This document shows positions 7,604-15,212 of a stretch of DNA of 24,822 nucleotides, piece after piece. Position 1 is the first letter of the stretch. Each line of letters starts with the position of its first letter. The notes below the pieces were generated by a model. That model was not told the DNA's origin. It saw only the letters and a program-made list of their open reading frames with translations, and searched no databases. The translations under genes were made by a program, and so were the position numbers. This DNA comes from Nitriliruptorales bacterium. GTDB taxonomy: Bacteria > Actinomycetota > Nitriliruptoria > Euzebyales > Egibacteraceae. The DNA is taken from NCBI GenBank assembly GCA_007133145.1, contig SLNF01000188.1, forward strand, positions 1 through 24,822. The letters are read 5' to 3'.

Positions 7604-8701
7604 TCAGTCGCCGCGGGCGTAGGCCAGCCAGCCGTCGGCGACGCTGCGGTGCTCGGCGATCCATGCCGCGGCGGCGTCGGTGACGTCGTCGTCGGTGTAC
7701 TCCTCGGCGGCGGCCATCTCCGCGCTGTGCGCGGCGAGGTCGGCGAGGGGGAGCTCGACGACCTCGAGCAGACGACGGATCGGCGGGTGCTCCCCGAGGA
7801 GGTCGGTGCGCGCCACCGACCTGAGGTCGTTGACCGTCCAGCCGAGCTCGCAGGGATCCTCCCCGGCGCAGCCCTCGAGACCCTGCACCGTCGTCGGCTC
7901 CTCGGCGTCGGGCAGCGGCGGTGATTCGAGCCAGAGGACGTCCTCGCCGGGGCGCAGCACGTCGACGGTCGCGCTCGGCGTCCAGGCGTAGAGCAGGACC
8001 GGCTCGCCGGCGGCGACGCGCTCGCGCGCCTCGGCGACGTGGGCGTCGTAGTCGCCGACGACCTGGCTCGCCGCCTCGCCCCAGGCGAGCTCGTCGAGGT
8101 GGCGGTCGATGACGCGCCGGCAGCCCCAGCCCTGCTCGCACCCCAGGACGTCGGCGGTCCCGTCGCCGTCGACGTCGAAGGCCTCGGCGACCTCGGGACG
8201 GAGGAGGTCCTCGGTCGAGGTGACGTCGAGCTCGTCGGCCGTCGCGGCGTCGACGAGGTAGCCCTGGACCGCGCCAGCCTCGACGAGGGTGCCGACCGGC
8301 TCGATCGGGGTGGCGACGCGCTGGCCGGTCACGAGCTCACGTTCGAGGAAGCGCCCGTGCAGGGGGAACCAGCCGTTGGCCCAGAGGTCGTAGTCGCCGC
8401 GGGCGAGCAGGGGATAGAAGGTCTCGGGGCTGAGCGTGGCCTCGGCGGGGTCGGTGACCTCGTACCCGAGCTCCTCGAGGAGTTGGGCGACGATCGCGGC
8501 TTGCAGGAAGCCCGTCTCCCAGTCCGCCCGCGCCATCCGGACCTCCTCGGCCTCGGCCGGCTCGACCTCGGGTGGGGCCGCGGTCGGCGCGGGCTGCTCC
8601 TCGGGCGGCGCGCAGGCCGCAGCGAGCAGGACCGCGAGGGCGAGGCCGGCGGGGCGGGCCTTGTGGCGCTGCGCGGTGGTGCGACGCGGTCGTCGGCTCA
8701 C
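7604..8701 (-). CDS. Glycine betaine/choline-type solute-binding lipoprotein (OpuAC/ProX family)
   Basis: A 365-residue periplasm-facing binding protein. It has a basic N-terminus, a hydrophobic segment and a lipobox-like LAAAC with Cys30 as the lipidated residue, followed by a Pro/Glu linker. The OpuAC domain starts at about residue 55: a tryptophan in ADWETGFLQ (W61), LLEELGYEV, DLWANGWFPLHG (W107 and W111, likely cation-pi ligands), a DVDGDG loop resembling a calcium-binding loop, GCEQGWGC, and LLYAWTPSATVDVL. The GTG start (8699-8701) overlaps the stop of the BCCT gene as GTGA, with GGAGG upstream, so the two are translationally coupled. No ABC permease or ATPase gene lies on either side. 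The natural ligand is inferred from family and partner. Confidence 0.92.
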   Translation of the reverse strand: MSRRPRRTTAQRHKARPAGLALAVLLAAACAPPEEQPAPTAAPPEVEPAEAEEVRMARADWETGFLQAAIVAQLLEELGYEVTDPAEATLSPETFYPLLARGDYDLWANGWFPLHGRFLERELVTGQRVATPIEPVGTLVEAGAVQGYLVDAATADELDVTSTEDLLRPEVAEAFDVDGDGTADVLGCEQGWGCRRVIDRHLDELAWGEAASQVVGDYDAHVAEARERVAAGEPVLLYAWTPSATVDVLRPGEDVLWLESPPLPDAEEPTTVQGLEGCAGEDPCELGWTVNDLRSVARTDLLGEHPPIRRLLEVVELPLADLAAHSAEMAAAEEYTDDDVTDAAAAWIAEHRSVADGWLAYARGD

Positions 8702-10560
8702 GGCGCTCCCTCCTCGTCCTCGTCGGCGGGCCCGGCGGCCCGCTCGGTCCCCGCGTCCTCGGTCCATGCGCTGTCGTCGGCGGGTGGGGCGGTGCTCTCG
8801 CCCTCCTCGCGCTTGAGGTGGTCGAGCAGCGCCCCGTGGCGCGAGCGGAAGATCTGGGCGTCGTAGTGGGCCTCGAGGAGGTCGAGTTCCTCGTGGAAGG
8901 CCCGTCGCAGGCTCCAGGTGAGCACGAGCAGCACGACGGCGAAGGGCAGCCCCGTCGCCACCGCAGCGGTCTGCAGGGCGGTGAGCCCGCCGCCGATGAG
9001 CAGCACCGCGGCGAGCGCCCCCTCGATGACCGCCCAGAACGCGCGCTGGGTGACCGGTGAGTCGATCTTGCCGCCCGAGGTGAGGTGGTCGACGACGAGC
9101 GAGCCGGAGTCCGAGGAGGTCACGAAGAAGGAGACGATGAGCAGCACCGCGACGACGGAGGCGACCGTGGTGAAGGGGAAGGCACGGAGCATGTCGAACA
9201 GCGCGGTGGCGACGTTCTCGCTGACCGCGGCGCTGACGTCGCGCACCCCGGAGCGCTGGAGGTTCAGTGCGGTGCCGCCGAACACCGACATCCAGAAGAA
9301 CGAGAGGATCGAGGGGAAGCCGACGACGCCGAGGACGAACTCGCGGACGGTGCGGCCCTTTGAGACCCGCGCGATGAACATCCCGACGAAGGGCGACCAC
9401 GAGATCCACCACCCCCAGTAGAAGACCGTCCAGCCGCCCTGCCAGTCGGTGTCGACGAAGGCCTCGCTCCAGAAGGCGAGCTGGGGCAGTGAGCTCACGT
9501 AGAAGCCGAGGCTCTGCACGAACGCCTGGAAGATGAAGACCGCGGGTCCGACGGCGAGGAGGAAGACCATGAACACGCCGGCGAGCACGATGTTGAGTTG
9601 GCTCAGTCGCTTCACGCCGCCGTCGAGGCCCGCGAGCACCGAGATGACCGCGACGCCGGTGATGACGGCGATGAGCAGGACCTGGAAGCCCGTGTCCTGC
9701 GGCCAGCCGAAGAGCGCGTTGAGGCCGGCGGCGGCCTGACCGACGCCGAGGCCGAGGGACGTCGCGAGACCGGCGACGGTCGCGAGCACGGTGAGGATGT
9801 CGATGGCGTTGCCCCATCCGCCGTAGATCCTCGGCCCCAGGAGTGGATAGAAGACGGAGCGGAAGGTCAGCGGGAGGCCGCGGTTGAAGGCGAAGAACGA
9901 CAGCGCGAGGGCGACAAGGGCGTAGATCGACCAGGGGTGCAGCCCCCAGTGGTAGAAGGTCGTTGCGAGCGCGGCGCTGCCGGCCTGTGCGCTGCCGGGC
10001 TCGACGCCGAACATCGGGGCGGGTGCGTCGAGGTGGAAGATCGGCTCTGCGACCGACCAGAACATGAGGCCGATGCCCATCCCGGCGCTGATGAGCATCG
10101 CGTACCACGCCGGCCTGCTGAACTCCGGTTTCGCGTTGGGTCCGCCGATGCGGATCTTGCCGTAGCGGCTGAAGGCGAAGAAGGCCACGGCGAGCACGAA
10201 GATGTTGGCACTGAGGATGTAGAACCAGCCGAACGTGTCGTTGATGCCGTCGAGGGTCGCCTCGAAGACCACCTCGGCGTGCTCGGAGAAGACGAGCGTG
10301 AGGCCGACGAAGGCGATGAGCAGGCCGGCGGAGATGAAGGTCACCCACGGGTGCAGGTCGAAGGGGCCGCGCGCGACGTTGGTGTCACCCGGCTCGCGAT
10401 GGGCGACCTCGGGGTAGAAGTTGATCTCGGGGTCGACCTGCAGGCCGCGGAAGCGCGCCCGGTTGTAGATCGCCGCCCGCCGGGCCCGGCGCCGTCGGCG
10501 CTCGTCCTCCTCCCGGGCACGCTCCGCCTCGGTGAGATCACGCTTGCGCGGCTTGGCCAT
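8698..10560 (-). CDS. BCCT family glycine betaine/carnitine/choline secondary transporter
   Basis: A 620-residue carrier with about twelve membrane helices between residues 70 and 560, and long charged ends: an Arg/Glu-rich N-terminal 35 residues and an acidic C-terminal tail. GMGIG at residues 160-164 (AGMGIGLMFWSVAEPI) is the glycine-rich segment seen in sodium-coupled betaine carriers such as BetP. The aromatic signature WGWWISWSPFVGMFIARVSKG (from 382) contains the betaine-binding tryptophans. Charged cytoplasmic tails serve as osmotic sensors in BetP, and the same role is plausible here. Start ATG 10558-10560 has a strong GGAGGAGG 7-8 nt upstream. It is followed with a 4-nt overlap by the binding lipoprotein. 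Confidence 0.96.
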   Translation of the reverse strand: MAKPRKRDLTEAERAREEDERRRRRARRAAIYNRARFRGLQVDPEINFYPEVAHREPGDTNVARGPFDLHPWVTFISAGLLIAFVGLTLVFSEHAEVVFEATLDGINDTFGWFYILSANIFVLAVAFFAFSRYGKIRIGGPNAKPEFSRPAWYAMLISAGMGIGLMFWSVAEPIFHLDAPAPMFGVEPGSAQAGSAALATTFYHWGLHPWSIYALVALALSFFAFNRGLPLTFRSVFYPLLGPRIYGGWGNAIDILTVLATVAGLATSLGLGVGQAAAGLNALFGWPQDTGFQVLLIAVITGVAVISVLAGLDGGVKRLSQLNIVLAGVFMVFLLAVGPAVFIFQAFVQSLGFYVSSLPQLAFWSEAFVDTDWQGGWTVFYWGWWISWSPFVGMFIARVSKGRTVREFVLGVVGFPSILSFFWMSVFGGTALNLQRSGVRDVSAAVSENVATALFDMLRAFPFTTVASVVAVLLIVSFFVTSSDSGSLVVDHLTSGGKIDSPVTQRAFWAVIEGALAAVLLIGGGLTALQTAAVATGLPFAVVLLVLTWSLRRAFHEELDLLEAHYDAQIFRSRHGALLDHLKREEGESTAPPADDSAWTEDAGTERAAGPADEDEEGAP

Positions 10561-10652
10561 GCGGTCGCCCTCCTCCGACCGGCCTCCCCGCCGACGTCGC
10601 CGGCGGCCGGGTCACCGGCAAGCGTCCCCAGCCGCGGGGCGGGCGAGTCCCC

Positions 10653-11423
10653 TTACCCGGCGTCGAGGTCGGCGATCAAGGGCGCGTGGTCGCTCGGCTT
10701 TGGGCCCTTGCGGAAATCGCGGTCGATGCCGCAGCCGGTGAGCCGGCCACCGTGCCGCTCGGCGAGGAGGTGGAAGTCGATGCGCATCCCGTGGTTGCGC
10801 GGGAACGCCCCCGCCCGGTAGTCCCACCAGGTGAACTGCGGCTCGTCGGGGTGGAGGTCGCGGTAGGCGTCGAGGTACCCGACCTCGAGCAGCGCCGCGA
10901 GGCGCTCGCGCTCGGCGGCGGTGACGTGGGTGGCCCCGACGAAGGCCTCGGGGTCCCAGACGTCGCTGTCGTCACGGGCGACGTTGAGGTCGCCGGCGAC
11001 GAGGTCGGGGGCGTCATCGGCGGTGAGGCGCCCGAGCATCGCCTCGAGGAAGACGAGCTTGTCGGCGAAGGCCGGCGAGGACGGCTCGCGGCCGTTGGGG
11101 ACGTAGACCGAGGCGACCCGCCACCCGTCGACGACCGCCTCGACCCAGCGCGCCTCCTCGGGTCGGGCCTCCCCGGGCAGGCCGGTGCGCACATCGGCGA
11201 TCTCGGCGCCGGCCCGGGCGAGCACCGCCACCCCCGCCCAGCGTCCACCGCACAGCCGGGGCGCGCTGTAGCCGGCGTCGGCGAGGGCCTCGGCGGGGAA
11301 GGCGTCCTCGGCGCACTTGAGCTCCTGGAGGCAGACGAGGTCGGGCTCGTGGGTCGAGAGCAGCTCGAGCAGCCTCGGCAGGCGCGCGCGTACGGAGTTG
11401 ACGTTCCAGGTGACCACGCGCAT
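10653..11423 (-). CDS. xthA: Exodeoxyribonuclease III / AP endonuclease
   Basis: A 256-residue member of the exonuclease III branch of the EEP superfamily, acting on abasic sites and 3' ends in base-excision repair. All catalytic motifs are visible: WNVNS (Asn7), LQELKC (Glu34), YVPNG (Tyr107), GDLNVARDDSDVWDP (Asp145 and Asn147), a Trp-rich FTWWDYRAGAF, MRIDFHL (Asp216) and PSDHAPL (Asp245, His246). Length is normal. The ATG at 11421-11423 has AGGAGG 7 nt upstream. The gene ends 92 bp before the BCCT start, and that gap shows only the BCCT ribosome-binding site. Confidence 0.95.
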   Translation of the reverse strand: MRVVTWNVNSVRARLPRLLELLSTHEPDLVCLQELKCAEDAFPAEALADAGYSAPRLCGGRWAGVAVLARAGAEIADVRTGLPGEARPEEARWVEAVVDGWRVASVYVPNGREPSSPAFADKLVFLEAMLGRLTADDAPDLVAGDLNVARDDSDVWDPEAFVGATHVTAAERERLAALLEVGYLDAYRDLHPDEPQFTWWDYRAGAFPRNHGMRIDFHLLAERHGGRLTGCGIDRDFRKGPKPSDHAPLIADLDAG

Positions 11424-11576
11424 CGCCGTCCTCCTCGCGGTCGCGTCAGGCCGGCGGTCCCGCAGGCGCCCGCTTGGCCCGGGCGGTCAGGACCAAGGGG
11501 AGCCCGGTGCCCCGGCGGCGTCCGGGCGGCCGTCCGCGCGCCGGAGGCTAGCGGGCCAACGCCGCCCCGTCCGCCT

Positions 11577-11631
11577 CAAGGCGGGCCCCTCAAGGCGGGC
11601 CGACGCCGCCACGGCCGTGCCAAGGCGGGCC
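11577..11631. repeat. Three copies of CAAGGCGGGCC in the xthA-lipoprotein spacer
   Basis: Exact 11-mers CAAGGCGGGCC occur at 11577-11587, 11591-11601 and 11621-11631, inside the 290-bp gene-free stretch 11424-11713. The rest of that stretch is GC-rich (GGCCGC-type) sequence in which I see no gene. Function unknown; the spacing (14 then 30 bp) is irregular. Confidence 0.7.
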
Positions 11632-11713
11632 GCCGATGCCAGGGCCGCCCCACTCGCGACCGCGACGCCGGGGCGGCCGCAGGCCGCAGGCGCCCCCGCG
11701 TGGGGGAATCGCC

Positions 11714-12694
11714 TCAGAGCTCGAACTCGATCGTCTCGGTGCTGTCGTCGCCTCCGGTGACGCTCAGGACGTAGGGGCCCTCGGGTGGGTCGGCGACGAG
11801 GAAGGTGAGCTCCTCGCCCTCCACCGCCTCGTCGGTGCCGAGGGTGTCGCCGGGCTCGACCTCAGGCGCGACGGTCCGGCCGTCGGGTAGCTCGAGGGCG
11901 AAGTCGCGGTCCATTTGCCGGGAGAACGACGTCCCGTCAAAGGCGAGGTCGACGAACAGGCGCAGGGAGAGCTCACCGTCGTCGAGCTGGCGGTAGCGGT
12001 CGTGGGTGAACGGCCAGAGGTCGCCCCCGGCGATGGCGACGGTGAGGTCGTCGACCTCGACGCTGCCTGCGACGTCGACCTCGGTCGGCACGAAGCCCTC
12101 GGGCTCGACGCTGCCGTCGAGGGCGAGGACGGTGTGCTGCTTGGCCGGCGGACCGGCGAGGAGCTCCACGCCAGCGAGCTCGAGGTCGGGCTCGACGTCG
12201 AAGACGATCTCGCCGACGTTCTGTCCACCCTCGGGGATGTCGGGGAGATCGCTCGCGTAGCCCGTGGCGGTGATCTGTGCGCCGTCGACGACGAGGACCA
12301 TCTCGTCGAACGGGAAGGTCAGGCCTCGGTAGAGGTCATCGGTGAGGTTGGTGAACTCCCCGCGCACGAGGAGCGTCCCCTCCGGCTCGCCGTAGGGCTC
12401 GTCGATGACGAGCTCGGCCTCCGTGAGCTCAACGTGGACGCCCTCGTACCAGAACTCGCCGGCGAGTGACTCGACCCACCCCTCTGCCGTGGGCTCCTCC
12501 TCGGGCTCGGTCTCCTCCTCGGGCTCGGGCTCGGGCTCGGGTTCCTCCTCCGGCTCCGGTTCCGGTTCCTCGGCGACCTCTTCCTCGCCGCAGGCCGCGA
12601 GCCCGACGACGAGCACCGCCGCGCCGAGCAGCGCTAGCCACGAGCGCGCCCTGCTGCCGGCGCGACCCTCGAACCCCTCGGACTCCGCGCGCAT
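11714..12694 (-). CDS. Secreted lipoprotein with Glu/Pro repeat linker, function unknown
   Basis: A 326-residue protein. Residues 17-34 are hydrophobic and end in a lipobox (GLAAC, Cys35). Residues about 36-70 are an almost pure Glu/Pro/Thr stretch of the (EP)n type, probably an extended wall-spanning linker. From about residue 72 follows a beta-rich globular part (AEFWYEGVHVELTEAELVI, FPFDEMVLVVDGAQI, a late LSLRLFVDLAFDGTSF segment) ending in a short domain with VLSVTGGDDSTETIEFEL. I recognise no named family with certainty. The part around residues 70-250 resembles extracellular Ig-like domains sensing or binding surface ligands, but that is weak. The ATG is preceded by purine-rich GGGAGAGGGAGGGG with only 2 nt spacing. 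Confidence 0.8.
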   Translation of the reverse strand: MRAESEGFEGRAGSRARSWLALLGAAVLVVGLAACGEEEVAEEPEPEPEEEPEPEPEPEEETEPEEEPTAEGWVESLAGEFWYEGVHVELTEAELVIDEPYGEPEGTLLVRGEFTNLTDDLYRGLTFPFDEMVLVVDGAQITATGYASDLPDIPEGGQNVGEIVFDVEPDLELAGVELLAGPPAKQHTVLALDGSVEPEGFVPTEVDVAGSVEVDDLTVAIAGGDLWPFTHDRYRQLDDGELSLRLFVDLAFDGTSFSRQMDRDFALELPDGRTVAPEVEPGDTLGTDEAVEGEELTFLVADPPEGPYVLSVTGGDDSTETIEFEL

Positions 12695-12737
12695 GACCCC
12701 TCCCTCTCCCTCGCCCTCCGTCAGACTCCGCTAGACG

Positions 12738-12769
12738 TTGACTCACCGTCATAAATATCTACCTAAGGT
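12738..12769. promoter_or_regulatory. AT-rich divergent promoter/operator candidate
   Basis: The 282-bp divergent region 12695-12976 contains one island of low GC around ATAAATATCTACCTAAGG. It includes TTGACT (12738-12743), an inverted pair TCACC (12743-12747) and GGTGA (12767-12771), and the palindrome ACCTAAGGT (12761-12769). It is likely the promoter region for one or both divergent genes. The exact -10 boxes are not clear. Confidence 0.4.
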
Positions 12770-12976
12770 GAAGCAGTTGTCGATGGTCCTTCGCCCCTGT
12801 TGCCGAGGTCGTGCAGCCCTTCGGGTCGGTGGACGCGCGTGAAGCGCGGGGTGGGAGCGGAGAAGGGCGGAGGAATGCGGAGAGAGGTGGCGGGTCGCGT
12901 CGAGCGCGGCGCCCGCGGCATGCCCCGCCGCGCTGTTGGGCAAGATCGCATGCCGACCCGATGAGGAGGACGCGTC

Positions 12977-14134
12977 ATGGCCGAGCTCGCCACGCCCGAG
13001 ATCGTCGACGTCGCGTCGCTGCGCTCGCTGCTCGAGGATCTCGCGCCGCCGGTGGTGACGATCACCTTCCCGACGACCCGTGCCGCGGTGCGCCCCGAGG
13101 AGAACGCGACGAAGCTCAAGAGCGCTCGGCGGCAGGCCCTCGGTGAGCTCGAGCGGTCGGGACTGCGCGGTGAGGACGCCGAGGCCCACCTCGAGCCACT
13201 CAAGGAGCTCCTCGCCGACGCGGACCTCTGGCTGCACCAACTCGACGGGCTCGTCCTGCACGTCGCGGCCAACGGGGTGCGCCTGCACCGCACCCCGCAC
13301 CCCGTCGACGAGCGTGTCATCGCCGGTGACGCGCCGCTCATCACTCCGTTGCTGCCCGGTCTCACTGTCGCCGGCCGCTTCGCGGTCCTCGCGATCAGCC
13401 AGGACCACGTACGCCTGCTCGACGCGACCCAGACCACCGTCGAGTCGATCGACCTGGCCGCACACGGGGTACCGACGACCGTCGCGGACCTCCCCGGCGA
13501 CGACGAGCCCCCGGAGCTCCAACTCCGCGCGGCCGGACGCGGTGGGGACCCCGCGGTCTTCCACGGACACGAGCGGCCGGACTTCGACCGCCTTCGCACC
13601 GAGCGCCTGTTCCGCGCCGTCGACGTCGCGTTGCCCAAGCTGCTCGCCGCGACCGCCCCGGTCGTGCTCGCGGGAGTCGAGGAGAACGTCGCGCGCTACC
13701 GCGCGCTGAGCGGCCTGGCGAGGATCGTCGACGGGGCCGTCACCGGCGACCCCGAACGGCGTCGCGACGCCGAGTTGCGCGACGCCGCCTGGCCCCACGT
13801 CGTCGATGTGCTGCGCTCGCCGGTCGATGCGGCCCTCGAGGCCTATCACGCCCAGGTCGGCACCGGCCTCGCGACCGCCGACCTCGCGGAGATCGTCCAG
13901 GCGGGGCTCGCATCGCGCATCGCGACGCTGCTCGTGGCCGACGGCGCCCGGGCGTTCGGGGCCGTCGACGACGTTGGCACGGTCACGCCGCGCGAGGGTG
14001 AGCCCGAACCGGGTGACGTCGACCTCGTCGACGTCGCGGCGCGCCTCGCGCTCAGTCGGGGCGGCGAGGCCCTCAGCGTGGCCGCCTCGACGCTGCCCGA
14101 AGGGGATCGTGCCGCCGCGCTGTTGCGCTTCTAA
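12977..14134 (+). CDS. Bacterial archaeo-eukaryotic release factor-like (baeRF) protein
   Basis: A 385-residue cytosolic protein with the pattern of the baeRF family, bacterial relatives of eRF1 domains. The N-terminal part has PPVVTITFPTTRAA, followed by a basic helix (ENATKLKSARRQALGEL) and DGLVLHVAANGV. The middle has PLLPGLTVAGRFAVLAISQDH and VRLLDATQ. The C-terminal half has RTERLFRAVDVALPKLL, APVVLAGVEENVARYRALS and LLVADGARAFGAVD, which resemble the eRF1 middle and L7Ae-like folds. Such proteins are proposed to act in ribosome rescue or stress, but no reaction is established. The ATG has GAGGAGG about 7 nt upstream. It is a monocistronic-looking gene with a hairpin behind it. Confidence 0.8.
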   Translation: MAELATPEIVDVASLRSLLEDLAPPVVTITFPTTRAAVRPEENATKLKSARRQALGELERSGLRGEDAEAHLEPLKELLADADLWLHQLDGLVLHVAANGVRLHRTPHPVDERVIAGDAPLITPLLPGLTVAGRFAVLAISQDHVRLLDATQTTVESIDLAAHGVPTTVADLPGDDEPPELQLRAAGRGGDPAVFHGHERPDFDRLRTERLFRAVDVALPKLLAATAPVVLAGVEENVARYRALSGLARIVDGAVTGDPERRRDAELRDAAWPHVVDVLRSPVDAALEAYHAQVGTGLATADLAEIVQAGLASRIATLLVADGARAFGAVDDVGTVTPREGEPEPGDVDLVDVAARLALSRGGEALSVAASTLPEGDRAAALLRF

Positions 14135-14174
14135 TCACCGCGGCATGGAGTCCTGCGCCCAGGGGCACCCTTCC

Positions 14175-14198
14175 CGGGGCGGTCCGCCCGCCGCCCCG
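14175..14198 (+). terminator. GC-rich hairpin after the baeRF gene
   Basis: CGGGGCGG (14175-14182) and CCGCCCCG (14191-14198) form a perfect 8-bp stem with an 8-nt loop, 40 nt after the stop codon. A second stem CCGCAG/CTGCGG (14206-14224) follows. No T-run is present, as is common for candidate terminators in very GC-rich genomes. Confidence 0.45.
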
Positions 14199-14252
14199 TG
14201 ACCCCCCGCAGCGTCGACCTGCGGCGTTGTGCCCGCACCCGAAGGAGTCCCC

Positions 14253-15206
14253 ATGACCTGGTCCACCGCCGACATCCCCGCCCAGGACGGCCGCCGCGTG
14301 CTCGTCACCGGGGCGACGAGCGGGATCGGCCTCGAGGCCGCCAAGGCCCTGGCGGCACGTGGCGCCCACGTCCTGCTCGGGGCGCGTGACCGGGGCCGCG
14401 GCGAGACCGCGCGGGCCCGCGTCATCGCCGCGGCACCGGCCGCCCGGGTCGACGTCGCCGACCTCGACGTCGCCGACCTCGCGAGCGTGCAGCGGGCCGC
14501 TGAGCGCATCATCGACGAGCATGGACGCCTCGATGTCCTCGTCAACAACGCCGGGGTGATGGCCACGCCGCGACGCCGCACCGCCGACGGCTTCGAGTTG
14601 CAGCTCGGCACGAACCACTTCGGGCACTTCGCGCTCACCGGTCGGCTGCTGCCGGCCCTCGAGGCCGCGGAGACGCCGCGGGTCGTGACCGTCTCGAGCG
14701 GCGCCCACCGGATGGGGCGGATCGACTTCGACGATCTCGACGCAGAGCGGCGCTACCGCAAGTGGGCGGCCTACGGGCAGTCCAAGCTCGCCAACCTGCT
14801 CTTCACCTTCGAGTTGCAGCGGCGCGCCGACGCCGCAGGCTCGAGCCTCGAGTCGCTGGCCTGCCACCCCGGTTTCGCGAGCACGAAGCTCCAGGGCGCG
14901 GGACCGCGCATGGCCGGCCAGACGTGGCGGGCCGGGCTCACCGAGTCGTTCACTCGTCTCGTGGGGCAGTCCGCGGCGGCCGGGGCCCTGCCGACCCTCT
15001 ACGCCGCGACCGACCCACGGGCCCGTGGGGGGGACTACATCGGGCCCTCCGGACCGGGGGAGATGCGCGGCGGGCCCACGTTGGTGGGGGCGAGCGCGGC
15101 AGCCCGCGACGTCGAGGTCGCGGCACGGCTCTGGGAGGTCTCCGAGACCCGGACTGGGGTGAGCTTCCAGTTCGCTGCGGCCGGCGACCGCCAACGCCGG
15201 GGCTGA
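14253..15206 (+). CDS. Short-chain dehydrogenase/reductase (retinol dehydrogenase-like)
   Basis: A 317-residue NAD(P)-dependent oxidoreductase of the classical SDR superfamily. The cofactor motif TGATSGIG is at 19-26, NNAG at 98-101, the catalytic serine region VTVSSGAH at 146-152, and YGQSK gives Tyr174 and Lys178. HFGHFALTGRLLPAL and ACHPGFASTKLQG are typical of the retinol dehydrogenase/WWOX-like branch, whose bacterial members have unknown substrates. The ATG at 14253 has GAAGGAG ending 5 nt upstream. It ends 6 bp from the convergent lycopene cyclase gene, too close for a separate terminator. A role in carotenoid or retinoid metabolism is tempting because of that neighbour, but unsupported. 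Confidence 0.92.
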   Translation: MTWSTADIPAQDGRRVLVTGATSGIGLEAAKALAARGAHVLLGARDRGRGETARARVIAAAPAARVDVADLDVADLASVQRAAERIIDEHGRLDVLVNNAGVMATPRRRTADGFELQLGTNHFGHFALTGRLLPALEAAETPRVVTVSSGAHRMGRIDFDDLDAERRYRKWAAYGQSKLANLLFTFELQRRADAAGSSLESLACHPGFASTKLQGAGPRMAGQTWRAGLTESFTRLVGQSAAAGALPTLYAATDPRARGGDYIGPSGPGEMRGGPTLVGASAAARDVEVAARLWEVSETRTGVSFQFAAAGDRQRRG

Positions 15207-15212
15207 GCGTCG

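Noticed and set aside
7604..10348. Apparent 914-codon minus-strand frame that would fuse extra sequence to the betaine-binding protein
   Set aside because: The upstream two thirds are an Arg-rich out-of-frame reading of the BCCT gene. The real protein starts at the GTG at 8701 with a ribosome-binding site and a lipoprotein signal.
12753..12771. DtxR/IdeR-type iron box (minus-strand TTAGGTAGATATTTATG)
   Set aside because: Only the left half TTAGGT matches. The right half does not resemble the consensus.
12749..13849. Long minus-strand frame opposite the baeRF gene
   Set aside because: Composition is that of an antisense shadow, and the plus-strand frame has a ribosome-binding site and recognisable family segments.
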